Shown here piece after piece: positions 18,077 through 27,439 of a stretch of 64,000 nt of DNA; the stretch's first letter is position 1; every line of letters starts with the position of its first letter. The notes below the pieces were generated by a model. It was not told the DNA's origin, ran no database searches, and saw nothing but the letters and a program-made list of their open reading frames with translations. The DNA is from JAWKMZ01 sp041391965 (GTDB lineage Bacteria > Bacteroidota > Bacteroidia > Flavobacteriales > Flavobacteriaceae). The position numbers and the translations under genes are program-made. The stretch covers positions 124,001 to 188,000 of the forward strand of contig JAWKMZ010000005.1 of assembly GCA_041391965.1 (NCBI GenBank), given 5' to 3'.

Positions 18077-18660
18077 AATTTATCTTTTCCTTTATAATCT
18101 TTAGACCATGGAAATCTTACCAAACTATTTTTAAACACAAAATAATCGGGTTTTATAATTGATGTTTCAATAGTCCACGAAATAACTGCTGTTTTAATTT
18201 GTGCTTTTGGAAATTGTGTCCTCAAATTAGTTTTTACGATATACATCGTTTTTCCTGTATCAATGGCATCATCAACAATTAAAATTGTTGCATCAGGTTT
18301 TTTTATAGCTGATAAAAAGCTTACATCTATTTTAAAATTAGAAATTTGATGGACATCTATTTTTTTTATAGTTTTTTTAGCTTTTTCAGACTCATAAATT
18401 CTCAGTTTGTTTAAAACGCTATAAGGCAATAATTTTAGGATGTTTTTAAACATTGGTGTGCTTTTAAATTTTTGCTTTCGTTGAAGCGTCACCAATTCAA
18501 AACTTACTTTTTTAAACTGATTTTGGTTTTTAATTTTGTCCATTACATAACCGCCTCCATTTAAAATTCCAACAATCAAATCGGGTTTAAAATCTAATTT
18601 CGAAATTAATTCGGCACATTTTACTGAAAAATCTTCTTGATTTAGCGTTTTAACTTCCAT
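18073..18660 (-). CDS. Type I phosphoribosyltransferase-like protein
   Basis: A 195-residue protein with a recognisable PRPP-binding loop, ATILIVDDAIDTGKTMY (about 125-140; two acidic residues then DTGKT), and an N-terminal LIVGILNGGGYV typical of type I phosphoribosyltransferases. The middle hood region, rich in Lys and Phe, is not recognised, so the base or acceptor is unknown. It lies between a family 2 glycosyltransferase and a HAD phosphatase in an AT-rich, Lys/Phe-rich cassette downstream of recR. That setting suggests transfer of phosphoribose to something other than a purine base. Confidence 0.7.
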   Translation of the reverse strand: MEVKTLNQEDFSVKCAELISKLDFKPDLIVGILNGGGYVMDKIKNQNQFKKVSFELVTLQRKQKFKSTPMFKNILKLLPYSVLNKLRIYESEKAKKTIKKIDVHQISNFKIDVSFLSAIKKPDATILIVDDAIDTGKTMYIVKTNLRTQFPKAQIKTAVISWTIETSIIKPDYFVFKNSLVRFPWSKDYKGKDKF

Positions 18661-18691
18661 TTATTTTCTTAAAAAAAAATCAACAAGTATT

Positions 18692-19588
18692 TTAGGACTT
18701 GGCATCCATTTTAATTGCTAATGTACCTAATTTATAAAAATCGAACAGATATAAATTAATATAGCCTTTAGTTAAATTATATTTTATGAAGGGTTTTGAC
18801 ATTACAAATGCAGCTTTAACAATGGATTTAAGACTGTAAAATTTATAATAAACACGTAAAAGTTCAACATCTTGTATAAAACTTTTATCGTGGTTTGTAA
18901 ATTTTAAGATGCGAATTAAATTATCAATTGCTTTTTCTGTCTCAGCCAAATAGGTTTCATTCGATTCTAAATCGCCATTTAAAATAGGATTATTAATATG
19001 TTTAATGGTAATGTTTCGTTTTTTTAATTCAAAACCAAACAAGGTATCTTCATGTCCATAACCTATAAGTCGCTCATCAAATTTTAATATTTCAAATACT
19101 GCTTTATTTATGACAAAATTATTGGTCATAAATGATTTGTTTGGCTGCTGACTTCTAATTTCAACTGGTTTGCTTTCTTTTTGTATTCCGTATTTCCATC
19201 GCAACATTTCATTTTGTTTTGGAGGCGTTTTAGGGTAAATGCGTCCACCGCAAATTAATTGGTTTGGATATTGTTGAAGTGCGACCACATAATTAGACAG
19301 AAAATTAGGTGAATTTATAATCGCATCACAATCTAAAAAAAGTAAATTTTGATAGTTGGTATATTCTAAAAATAGGTTTCGGATGGCAGCACGTCCAATG
19401 TTTTTTTCTAATTGAATATAGACTTTGGTTTTACAGACGGTTTCATTTATTTTTTTGAACTTGTTGTGAGAACAATCGTCTATAAGAATAATTTCTGATG
19501 GTACGTTTAATTGGGATACTTGGTTAGATAATTCATTTACAAGATTAATGACATTAAAGTTATATATAGGAATACAAATTGAAATCAT
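18692..19588 (-). CDS. Family 2 glycosyltransferase
   Basis: A 298-residue GT-A-fold glycosyltransferase, probably at the cytoplasmic face of the membrane. It starts ISICIPIYNFN, has EIILIDDCS (about 33-41), NIGRAAIRNLF, and a metal-binding LFLDCDAII (DxD variant DCD, about 88-96). The acceptor-site region reads IGYGHEDTLFGFELKKR, as in many GT2 enzymes. No membrane span is apparent. It lies 16 bp after recR and 31 bp before the phosphoribosyltransferase, so the four genes may form one transcript. The sugar and acceptor cannot be inferred. Confidence 0.8.
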   Translation of the reverse strand: MISICIPIYNFNVINLVNELSNQVSQLNVPSEIILIDDCSHNKFKKINETVCKTKVYIQLEKNIGRAAIRNLFLEYTNYQNLLFLDCDAIINSPNFLSNYVVALQQYPNQLICGGRIYPKTPPKQNEMLRWKYGIQKESKPVEIRSQQPNKSFMTNNFVINKAVFEILKFDERLIGYGHEDTLFGFELKKRNITIKHINNPILNGDLESNETYLAETEKAIDNLIRILKFTNHDKSFIQDVELLRVYYKFYSLKSIVKAAFVMSKPFIKYNLTKGYINLYLFDFYKLGTLAIKMDAKS

Positions 19589-19604
19589 TAGTCTGTATTA
19601 AGTA

Positions 19605-20222
19605 TTAGTGCTTTAAAGAAGCTTCAAATGGAACTCTATTTACAATGCTTCTGCCCAAAGTAACCTCATCTGTATATTCTAATTCGTTACCAACCGAAAT
19701 ACCTCGCGCTATGGTTGATGTAATTATCTGTAAATCTTGTATTTGTTTGTAAATATAGAAATTTGTCGTATCACCTTCCATGGTAGAACTTAAGGCAAAA
19801 ATTAGTTCTTTTATTTTGCCTTGTTTTACTTTATCAACCAAACTATTGATGGTTAGTTCATTTGGACCTATGCCATCCATTGGCGAAATTTTACCACCTA
19901 AAACATGGTACAACCCTCTAAAAGAACTGGTATTTTCAATAGCCATAACATCTCTAATGTCTTCAACTACACAAATAACATCGTCTGCTCTGTGTGGATT
20001 TGCACAAATTTCGCAAAGTTCTGTATCACTAATATTATGGCAACTTTTACAAAATTTAATTTCGCTGCGCATTTTTTGCAGTGCATTTGCCAATTGGTTG
20101 GTTTGGTTTTCTGGCTGACGCAGCAAATGCAGCACTAAGCGTAAGGCTGTGCGTTTGCCAATTCCTGGCAATTGTGACATTTCATTAACTGCACTTTCAA
20201 GAAGTTTTGATGAGAATTCCAT
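19605..20222 (-). CDS. recR: Recombination mediator protein RecR
   Basis: The 205-residue RecR acts with RecO and RecF to load RecA on gapped DNA. Visible parts are the helix-hairpin-helix MSQLPGIGKRTALRL (about 13-27), a C4 zinc finger FCKSCHNISDTELCEIC (about 57-73), and the Toprim domain with CVVEDIRDVMAIE. Length is typical. Confidence 0.97.
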   Translation of the reverse strand: MEFSSKLLESAVNEMSQLPGIGKRTALRLVLHLLRQPENQTNQLANALQKMRSEIKFCKSCHNISDTELCEICANPHRADDVICVVEDIRDVMAIENTSSFRGLYHVLGGKISPMDGIGPNELTINSLVDKVKQGKIKELIFALSSTMEGDTTNFYIYKQIQDLQIITSTIARGISVGNELEYTDEVTLGRSIVNRVPFEASLKH

Positions 20223-20255
20223 AGTTGCGAAATTACAATTTTACTCAAAAAGAAA

Positions 20256-20352
20256 GCTACGAATACACGAATGTTTTTTTAAATCCTTAAAAATTACATT
20301 CTATAAAAAAAAACCACGAATCCATCAAAAAGTTATTGTGAATTCGTGGTTT
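20256..20352. repeat. Intergenic repeat element with CACGAAT-type ends (copy A)
   Basis: The left end TACGAATACACGAATG (20258-20273) and the right end, TTATTGTGAATTCGTGG read as its complement CCACGAATTCACAATAA, form a degenerate inverted repeat. The left end shares ACGAATACACGAATGTTTTT with the second copy at 53517. The element fills the recR / T9SS-protein spacer. Confidence 0.55.
20311..20352 (-). terminator. Hairpin terminator after the T9SS BNR-repeat gene
   Basis: A perfect 10-bp stem AAACCACGAA / TTCGTGGTTT (20311-20320 with 20343-20352). On the minus strand it is followed by a nine-T run (20302-20310 region). It lies 20 bp beyond the stop of the 20372 gene, and the arms derive from the repeat family described for this spacer. 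Confidence 0.65.
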
Positions 20353-20371
20353 ATAAATTTATGTGTGTTGA

Positions 20372-22870
20372 CTAATTTACAATCATTTTTTTTGTTACAA
20401 CTCCTTTTTGGTTATTCATTTTTACAAAATACAAGCCTGAAGCGTATGGAGATACATCAATTTTTAAAGGATTGATTAAACTTTTATTTTTAGAATAATA
20501 CATGAGTTTTCCTAAGGAATTATAGATTCTTACATCAACTTCATCGCCTTTGTTCCAAGACAGATTAACTTCTTTTGTCGCAGGATTAGGATAGACTTTG
20601 ATATTGTTTAACTGTAAGTCGGCAACACTTAAATTTGGATCGTATAAATTGGTTCGCCATGCACCACGTCCATAGGTTCCTGCATACAGTTTGCCATCGG
20701 CATAATTAATTTCGAGTTCGCTAATTTCAACATTAGGCAAATTGTTGCTAAATGGTTTCCATTGGTTGCCAGAATCATTATCAATATAATACACACCATA
20801 GTTCATTCCTAAATACAAACCATCTTTTCCGTTGTTTTCCCAAACCAAAGCTAAGGCACTAAAATTTGGTAAATTAAATTTGTACGATGTCCAAGTTGCT
20901 CCTCCATTATTTGATACATAAACTTTTTCGTTTCCTGTAGTTGCTATAGCAATTTTATCATCATCTGTAGGGTTCACAGCAATACAATTAATATTACCCG
21001 AAAAACCTGTAACTTGGCTCCAATTGCCACCAGCTCCACCTAAATAAGTTTTATACAAATTACTACCTCTTGCCGCATACATTGTATAACTTGATGAAGG
21101 TGCAATTTTAAGATGGTCTAAATTGCTTGGAAAAATTTGAGAAATTGCCGTCCAACTTGCACCTCCATTGGTCGACTTGTAAACTTGATTATAGCCACTA
21201 TAAATGGTATTAGCTAAAAAAGGGTCCTGTTCAAATGGTGTTACCCAATTGCCTTCTTTACCATCAGGAGATGGTATATAAGATGAGCTATTTCCACCAT
21301 TAAATGATTTATATAAGGTTCCATTTTGAGAGGTTCCATAAAGAATGTTACTGTTATTTTTATCTACAAAACTTTCCATACCATCAGCTCCTAACCAGTC
21401 TTTCCAAATACCTGTTGCATCATAAACTGATGTCCCATTGTCTTGTGAACCACCACTAAGAATAACAGGAGTTGTTTGACTTATACCAATTTTATAAAAC
21501 TGTCTAATACCTAAACCTGCTGTTAAATCTGTAAAATAATTAGCATTGACGACTGAAGGATTATTTGCAACATAAATACCTCCATCACTCCCAACATAAA
21601 GCTTACCATCTACATATTCTAAAATATCAATATCTGAGTGAGAGTAACCAATATTTTGTGCTGCTGCAGTTCCTGGTTGCCATTGTGAGGTAATATTAAA
21701 CGTTACACCACCATCGGTTGAATGCCATGTCAATATACCAGCAATATGAACATCATTAGCATCATTTGGATTAACTGCTATATCCATATCTCTTGGTGCT
21801 TGACCTCTGTCATCATCAGCAAGTGAGCTATATCCAAAATAGTTTTTTCCAGCATGGTCTAACATGGTAAATGAAACGCCATTATTAGTTGACACATAAA
21901 ATCCACCAAAAATTCCATTAGAAGCCTCCAACACATAAACTTTGGAAGGATTGCTTGCAGAAACTCCTATCATTTTAGGTCCATTACTAAACCCTGAAAC
22001 AGTATTGAACGTGACACCTCCATCTGTTGACACATAAAATTGATTCCCTGAAGCATAAATGGTGTTGGTATCACCTGGTTTAAACTCAACATCATAACCG
22101 TTTGTTGCACTTGCATTAATAACAGTCCAAGTAATGCCTCCATTGGTCGATTTAAAAATACCTCCACCTTCAACACTGCAATACATTTTGTTGTTGTTAT
22201 TTGGATCAATCAATATTTTGTTAACAATTCCACTTCCTGTATCTGCAAAAAAGTTCCAAGTAGCGCCACCATCTGTCGATTTAAAAATATTTCCGCTGGT
22301 AGAACCCCAAAAATAGGTATTGGAGTTTGTTGGATCGATGGCAAGTGCATATACGTTTAAATTAGACCAATTATCAGTTAAAACGGTCCAAGTTGATCCT
22401 CCATTGATAGTTTTCCAAACACCTCCTGTATTTCCTCCAACAATCATATGGTTTGTATTGGTCTTGTCTATGGCAATTGATGTTACTCTACCAACACCAG
22501 GATTCCAACCACTGGTTTGATTCCATGACGTTGGCCCTAAAGGTTCCCAACTACCTTCGTCAAGCGCATTTCTTGAGGTTCCAAAATTTTGATTTAGATA
22601 ATTGTTATAGTTTTCAAGCTCATTAAAATAAAACTCAGGTGTTTTTAACATCCCATTTTCGTCCATATTTCGTAAGGCATGATATTCCCATCGTTTGTAT
22701 GGATGATAGCCTCTTCCTTTACCTTTACCAACAATTGCAAAATGTGCTTCGGCTGCATCAATGATTTCTTGTACAGTATAAGTTCCAGCATTAATCATTT
22801 GTTTATATTCTTGCGCCCAAGAATTCGACATAAAAAAGCATAAAACTAAGGTGATGTAAAAATTTTTCAT
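20372..22870 (-). CDS. T9SS-secreted BNR/sortilin-like beta-propeller protein
   Basis: An 832-residue secreted protein. A signal peptide (residues 1-19, ending SWAQ) is followed by many Asp-box / BNR repeats such as STDGGATWN and KSTNGGITWTV between about 140 and 740, which fold as one or two seven-bladed propellers. The protein closes with a type A type-IX-secretion sorting domain (about 757-832: VYPNPATKEVNLSW...ASGLYFVKM...KKMIVN). It should cross the outer membrane by T9SS and stay on the surface or be released. BNR propellers bind or hydrolyse glycans or act as adhesins; no catalytic site is evident, so a glycoside hydrolase activity is not claimed. Confidence 0.9.
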   Translation of the reverse strand: MKNFYITLVLCFFMSNSWAQEYKQMINAGTYTVQEIIDAAEAHFAIVGKGKGRGYHPYKRWEYHALRNMDENGMLKTPEFYFNELENYNNYLNQNFGTSRNALDEGSWEPLGPTSWNQTSGWNPGVGRVTSIAIDKTNTNHMIVGGNTGGVWKTINGGSTWTVLTDNWSNLNVYALAIDPTNSNTYFWGSTSGNIFKSTDGGATWNFFADTGSGIVNKILIDPNNNNKMYCSVEGGGIFKSTNGGITWTVINASATNGYDVEFKPGDTNTIYASGNQFYVSTDGGVTFNTVSGFSNGPKMIGVSASNPSKVYVLEASNGIFGGFYVSTNNGVSFTMLDHAGKNYFGYSSLADDDRGQAPRDMDIAVNPNDANDVHIAGILTWHSTDGGVTFNITSQWQPGTAAAQNIGYSHSDIDILEYVDGKLYVGSDGGIYVANNPSVVNANYFTDLTAGLGIRQFYKIGISQTTPVILSGGSQDNGTSVYDATGIWKDWLGADGMESFVDKNNSNILYGTSQNGTLYKSFNGGNSSSYIPSPDGKEGNWVTPFEQDPFLANTIYSGYNQVYKSTNGGASWTAISQIFPSNLDHLKIAPSSSYTMYAARGSNLYKTYLGGAGGNWSQVTGFSGNINCIAVNPTDDDKIAIATTGNEKVYVSNNGGATWTSYKFNLPNFSALALVWENNGKDGLYLGMNYGVYYIDNDSGNQWKPFSNNLPNVEISELEINYADGKLYAGTYGRGAWRTNLYDPNLSVADLQLNNIKVYPNPATKEVNLSWNKGDEVDVRIYNSLGKLMYYSKNKSLINPLKIDVSPYASGLYFVKMNNQKGVVTKKMIVN

Positions 22871-22952
22871 AGAAATTTACTTAATATTGTTCAGTTAATT
22901 AGCGAAAATAGTAAATCTATCTTTATCAATCTGTTAATTTTAATAGTTTTTC

Positions 22953-24389
22953 ATGGCACCAATTTCCATTATTCTAATCATAGCTGCTTACTTTGGGTTG
23001 CTCATCTTAATATCGTATTTCACAGGGAAAAAAGCAGACAATGACGCATTTTTTAAAGCCAACAAACAAGCACCTTGGTATGTGGTTGCGTTTGGAATGA
23101 TAGGTGCTTCACTTTCTGGTGTCACTTTTATTTCGGTTCCGGGTTGGATTGAAGCTTCACAGTTTAGCTACATGCAAGTAGTTTTTGGTTATATTGTTGG
23201 TTATTTAGTAATTGGAACTGTATTATTGCCTTTGTATTACAAACTCAACCTCACCTCTATATACACTTATTTAGAAGCACGTTTTGGCAATTATTCATAC
23301 AAAACTGGCGCTTCCTTTTTTTTAATTTCCAGAGTGGTTGGTGCAAGTTTTAGATTGTTTTTAGTTGCTAACGTGTTGCAAGTTATTTTGTTTGATGCTA
23401 TTGGTATTGAATTTTGGCAAACAGTTACCATTACTGTACTTTTAATTTGGCTATACACTTTTAAATCTGGTATCAAAACCATTGTTTGGACTGACACTTT
23501 ACAAACGCTTTTTATGCTTATTGCTGTTGGTGTAACCATCTATTTTGTAAGTAATGATTTAGGGATAAATGGAACCCATCTTTTAAGTTATGTTATGGAT
23601 AATGACTTGTCTAAAACCTTCTTTTTTGACGATTTTAAATCGAGTAATTATTTTTGGAAACAATTTATTTCAGGTGCTTTTATCGCTATTGTAATGACAG
23701 GTTTAGACCAAGATATGATGCAAAAAAACCTAACCTGCAAAACTTTAAAAGAAGCTCAAAAAAACATGTTTTGGTTTACAATTGTATTAACTATTGTCAA
23801 TTTCGTCTTTTTAAGCTTAGGTTTACTTTTAACAGTTTATGCACAGCAACATGGTATTGATGCTCATAAAGACGATTTATTTCCAATATTGGCTAAAAAC
23901 CATTTAGGAATAGGTGTTTTTGTTTTTTTCCTTATCGGACTTATTGCAGCAGCATACAGTAGTGCAGACAGCGCATTAACGGCTTTAACAACCTCATTTA
24001 GTATTGATATTTTAGATATTGAAAAAAAACATGACCAAACAAAACAAGTTGCTATTAGAAAACGCATTCATATTCTTGTTTCTTTGGTTTTAATTTTGGT
24101 GATTATTGCTTTTAAATATCTTATAAAAGATGAAAGCGTTATTGCCAAACTCTTTGTTTTTGCTGGTTATACCTATGGTCCGTTATTAGGCTTGTATGCG
24201 TTTGGATTATTTACCAAATGGAACGTAAAAGATAAATTAGTTCCTATAATTGCTATTTTATCACCAATAATATCCTATTTAGTTAGTGTCAATAGTTTAA
24301 AATGGTTTGGGTTTGAGTTTGGATTCTTTATCTTAATATTGAATGGTTTCCTAACTTTTTTAGGTTTAATACTGATTCGTAGAAAGTAA
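22953..24389 (+). CDS. Sodium:solute symporter (SSS family)
   Basis: A 478-residue inner-membrane protein with about 13 hydrophobic segments, matching the sodium:solute symporter family (LeuT fold). Family-typical segments are WYVVAFGMIGASLSGVTFISVPG (residues 41-63) and IGLIAAAYSSADSALTALTTSF (the Na+ site region, Ser/Thr-rich). The substrate is unpredictable. Its last 24 bp overlap the end of the convergent CoA-binding protein gene. In relatives this symporter and the CoA-binding protein commonly sit next to recR; here the T9SS gene lies in between. Confidence 0.92.
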   Translation: MAPISIILIIAAYFGLLILISYFTGKKADNDAFFKANKQAPWYVVAFGMIGASLSGVTFISVPGWIEASQFSYMQVVFGYIVGYLVIGTVLLPLYYKLNLTSIYTYLEARFGNYSYKTGASFFLISRVVGASFRLFLVANVLQVILFDAIGIEFWQTVTITVLLIWLYTFKSGIKTIVWTDTLQTLFMLIAVGVTIYFVSNDLGINGTHLLSYVMDNDLSKTFFFDDFKSSNYFWKQFISGAFIAIVMTGLDQDMMQKNLTCKTLKEAQKNMFWFTIVLTIVNFVFLSLGLLLTVYAQQHGIDAHKDDLFPILAKNHLGIGVFVFFLIGLIAAAYSSADSALTALTTSFSIDILDIEKKHDQTKQVAIRKRIHILVSLVLILVIIAFKYLIKDESVIAKLFVFAGYTYGPLLGLYAFGLFTKWNVKDKLVPIIAILSPIISYLVSVNSLKWFGFEFGFFILILNGFLTFLGLILIRRK

Positions 24390-24740
24390 TACCAAAGTAC
24401 AAGCCACCTCAAAATCTATATTATTTTCTTTAAGCAATTTATAAAATTCTGGATTTTCAGTACCTGGATTAAAAATAACGCGTTTTGGGTTTAAAGAACT
24501 AATGTAATTATAAAATTCCTCTTGTCTTTTTGGGTTCAAATAAAGTGTGACCGTATCAACACCTTCATATGGTTGTAACACTGTATCAATTGTAACACCT
24601 GCAACCTTTCCTTTTTTTAGTCCAAATGCAAGCACTTCATGTCCATGATTTACCAATCTGTGAATTGCAACATTTGAATACCGTTCTTTGTTTAAAGAGG
24701 CTCCAAAAACTAAAGTCTTTTTTCTATGTTCTGTCATCAT
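24366..24740 (-). CDS. CoA-binding domain protein
   Basis: A 124-residue Rossmann-like CoA-binding protein (YccU type). It shows TLVFGASLNKERYSNVAIHRLVNHG near the N-terminus and RVIFNPGTENPEFYKLLKENNI near the C-terminus. The function is unknown; a CoA or NAD ligand is inferred from the fold only. The start may be either of two adjacent ATG codons (24740 or 24737). The 3' end overlaps the symporter gene by 24 bp in convergent orientation. Confidence 0.88.
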   Translation of the reverse strand: MMTEHRKKTLVFGASLNKERYSNVAIHRLVNHGHEVLAFGLKKGKVAGVTIDTVLQPYEGVDTVTLYLNPKRQEEFYNYISSLNPKRVIFNPGTENPEFYKLLKENNIDFEVACTLVLLSTNQY

Positions 24741-24741
24741 C

Positions 24742-24768
24742 TGTTAAAATCTTGTTAAGGTCTGTTAA
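24742..24768. promoter_or_regulatory. Three TGTTAA direct repeats upstream of the TonB-receptor gene
   Basis: TGTTAA occurs at 24742, 24753 and 24763, i.e. at 11- and 10-bp steps, one helical turn apart, about 90-115 bp before the receptor ATG and just upstream of the divergent CoA-binding gene. This geometry is typical of OmpR/PhoB-type response-regulator operators; which regulator binds is not known. Confidence 0.45.
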
Positions 24769-24856
24769 AAAAAGTAACACAATAAAAAAGTAGGCGTCTA
24801 TGAAATAACAACCAAATAAAAATAATCAATCATCAATTAAAAAACGAATCAACCAA

Positions 24857-27346
24857 ATGAAAAAATTTATGTTTTTGTGCATTCTTATGTTTTCTGCATT
24901 TATGAATGCTAATCCGTTAACTATTTCAGAGCCTAAAGACGGTTCCGTTTCTGGAACCGTCATTGACGCATCACTCAACCAACCTCTTCCTTATGTAAAT
25001 ATTATCATTAAAACTACTGAAAACAAAACAGTTACAGGCGGAATCACTTTAGAAGATGGTACATTTAAAATCAATAAAATTCCTGCTGGCAAAGTTATAG
25101 TTAGTATTCAATATATTGGTTTTAAAACAGTTAACAAAACAATCGAAATTGGTAAAGACACTTATGACGTGGCATTAGGCAATATTTTACTTGAAGAAAA
25201 TATAGCGAGTTTGAACGAGGTAACTGTTGTTGCCGAAGTATCAACCATACAACAAAAAGTAGATAGAAAAGTGGTTACTGTTGGTAAAGACTTAACCACT
25301 GCAGGTGCAACTGCGAGTGATATTATGAACAATATTCCATCTGTAAATGTCGATCAACAAACAGGAAATATTAGTTTGCGAGGCAACGAAAACGTACGTG
25401 TTATGGTAGATGGCAAACTAAGTAATGTGCCAATTGCGCAGTTATTAAAACAAATTCCTTCTACCTCTATTAAACAAATTGAGCTTATTACCAATCCATC
25501 GGCTAAATACAATCCTGAAGGTATGAGCGGTATTATCAACATCATTCTTCATAAAAACACCAACATTGGTTTTAATGGCAATATCAATGTTGGGTTGACC
25601 AAAGAAATCCATGCACGTTTTAACAGCTCAATCGACCTCAACTACAGAAATGGTAAGTTTAATTTTTATGGCAATTATGGCAACAACATTGGCAAAAGTG
25701 CCAATTATGGAACTGTTAAAAGAACAGATAGCGACGATTATTTACAAATATTCAATTTTGGAAACAACAACAAATCGCATTTATACAAATTTGGAGTTGA
25801 TTTTTATATGAATGACAACAACACCCTTTCGGTTTTTACCAATCAAAACACCTATGACGGCAAAGGTTCTGGTAAAACAGATATTGTTTTTAGCAATGAC
25901 CCAACTCAAAATCAACTGTTTAATAATATATCTGACAACTTATCATCGCAATACAATTTAGCCTATAAACACAAATTCAAAAAAGAAGGTGAAACTATAG
26001 ATTTTGAAGCCGATTATAATACTTATGACCAAAATGAAGTGGCTAATTTTAGATTTGTTAACATTCCATTTTCACCAAATTATTCCGATTTTGTAAATAC
26101 AAACAGAAATCAAACTACTTTAAATTTAGATTATGTCAATCCGCTTAGCGATAAAGCAAAATTAGAAGCAGGCTTGGAAGCGCGCCTATTTAATACGGAC
26201 ATTAATTATGATTCTACCGGAATTTCAGTCAATGCAGACCAAGATGAAACTCCAAATAATGGCGATGAGTTTATTCCAACACCAAGTACCGATTTTAATT
26301 ACAAAAGAACAATTTATTCGGCTTACGTTACCTATGGTAAAACTTTTGAAAAATGGAGTTACCAATTTGGTGCACGTGTTGAAAACGCTATTGACGAAGC
26401 AAAGGCTACCAACTATTTAGAAAATAGCACTGAAGTGATTCCGTTTAAAAACGATTACTTTCAAGTGTATCCATCGGCATTTTTTACTTACACACCAAGT
26501 GAAAAAAATTCGTATCAAGCAAGTGTAAGTCGCCGTGTGGACAGACCAGGTTTAGACCAAGTCAATCCAATAAGAGAATGGAGCACACCTCGTATTTCAT
26601 CATTCGGAAACACAGAGCTAAAGCCTCAATTCACCAATTCTATTGAGTTAAACTACACTAGAAAATTAGATAATGGCTCCATTACAGGTGGTGTTTTTTA
26701 CAGAATTATTGAAGACGAAATTAACAGAGCCGTTTATATAGACCGTTTAGATTTTGACAAAACCATTTTAACCTATGACAACTTTGATACCACAACCGCT
26801 TATGGCATTGAGTTATCAAGTAATTACAGACCAACAAAATGGTGGAATTTTAACGCAAGTTTTGATTTATACTCACAAACACAAACAGGATTTACTGAAA
26901 CCTTAAATACACCTGAAGGTCAAGAACCAACACTAAGTGATATTGATGTTTCAAAAATTGAAATAAACAATTTGGCTTGGAACTTTAGAATGAATAACAA
27001 TTTTAAAGTCACAAAAAAATTGACCTTATCTGCTTTTGGAATGTACAGAAGCTCTCAAAAAGGCCTACAATTTAAAAGAAAACCAATGTATTTTGTAAAT
27101 ACTGGTCTGCGTTATTCATTCTTAGATGATATGGCGACGTTTAGTTTTAACTACAATGATATTTTTAACACCATGCAATTTAGATTTGATGGTAAGAGAC
27201 CATATCCATCTGTTGGTCAATTTAATTGGGAAAGCAACACATGGAGCATTGGTTTATCATATCGTTTTGGAGGTGGAAAATACAGAGCCTTACAACGTAA
27301 AAATAGAGATAACGATGAAAAATCTGGAAGTGGAGGCTTTATCTAA
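24857..27346 (+). CDS. TonB-dependent outer-membrane receptor with CarboxypepD_reg-like domain
   Basis: An 829-residue outer-membrane protein. A signal peptide (residues 1-18) is followed by a carboxypeptidase-regulatory-like Ig fold (about 30-115; SGTVIDASLNQPLPYVNI), a TonB plug (about 125-235; TTAGATASDIMNNIPSVNVD, QIELITNPSAKYNPEGMSGIINIIL), and a long beta-barrel of the OMP_b-brl_3 type ending SWGLSYRFGGG-like. It lacks a neighbouring SusD, so it probably imports a small ligand or metal chelate, or acts on its own. Three TGTTAA repeats upstream suggest two-component control, and a strong terminator follows at 27410. Confidence 0.9.
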   Translation: MKKFMFLCILMFSAFMNANPLTISEPKDGSVSGTVIDASLNQPLPYVNIIIKTTENKTVTGGITLEDGTFKINKIPAGKVIVSIQYIGFKTVNKTIEIGKDTYDVALGNILLEENIASLNEVTVVAEVSTIQQKVDRKVVTVGKDLTTAGATASDIMNNIPSVNVDQQTGNISLRGNENVRVMVDGKLSNVPIAQLLKQIPSTSIKQIELITNPSAKYNPEGMSGIINIILHKNTNIGFNGNINVGLTKEIHARFNSSIDLNYRNGKFNFYGNYGNNIGKSANYGTVKRTDSDDYLQIFNFGNNNKSHLYKFGVDFYMNDNNTLSVFTNQNTYDGKGSGKTDIVFSNDPTQNQLFNNISDNLSSQYNLAYKHKFKKEGETIDFEADYNTYDQNEVANFRFVNIPFSPNYSDFVNTNRNQTTLNLDYVNPLSDKAKLEAGLEARLFNTDINYDSTGISVNADQDETPNNGDEFIPTPSTDFNYKRTIYSAYVTYGKTFEKWSYQFGARVENAIDEAKATNYLENSTEVIPFKNDYFQVYPSAFFTYTPSEKNSYQASVSRRVDRPGLDQVNPIREWSTPRISSFGNTELKPQFTNSIELNYTRKLDNGSITGGVFYRIIEDEINRAVYIDRLDFDKTILTYDNFDTTTAYGIELSSNYRPTKWWNFNASFDLYSQTQTGFTETLNTPEGQEPTLSDIDVSKIEINNLAWNFRMNNNFKVTKKLTLSAFGMYRSSQKGLQFKRKPMYFVNTGLRYSFLDDMATFSFNYNDIFNTMQFRFDGKRPYPSVGQFNWESNTWSIGLSYRFGGGKYRALQRKNRDNDEKSGSGGFI

Positions 27347-27409
27347 TAATAAATTTAATAACCTACGTAATAGTTGATGGTTAGTGTTAATGTTTGGTTA
27401 TTAAATAAG

Positions 27410-27439
27410 AAAACCCGAAACTTTACAGTTTCGGGTTTT
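27410..27439 (+). terminator. Rho-independent terminator of the TonB-receptor gene
   Basis: A perfect 12-bp stem (AAAACCCGAAAC / GTTTCGGGTTTT) with a 6-nt loop, followed by T-rich sequence. It lies 63 bp after the receptor stop. Confidence 0.88.
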
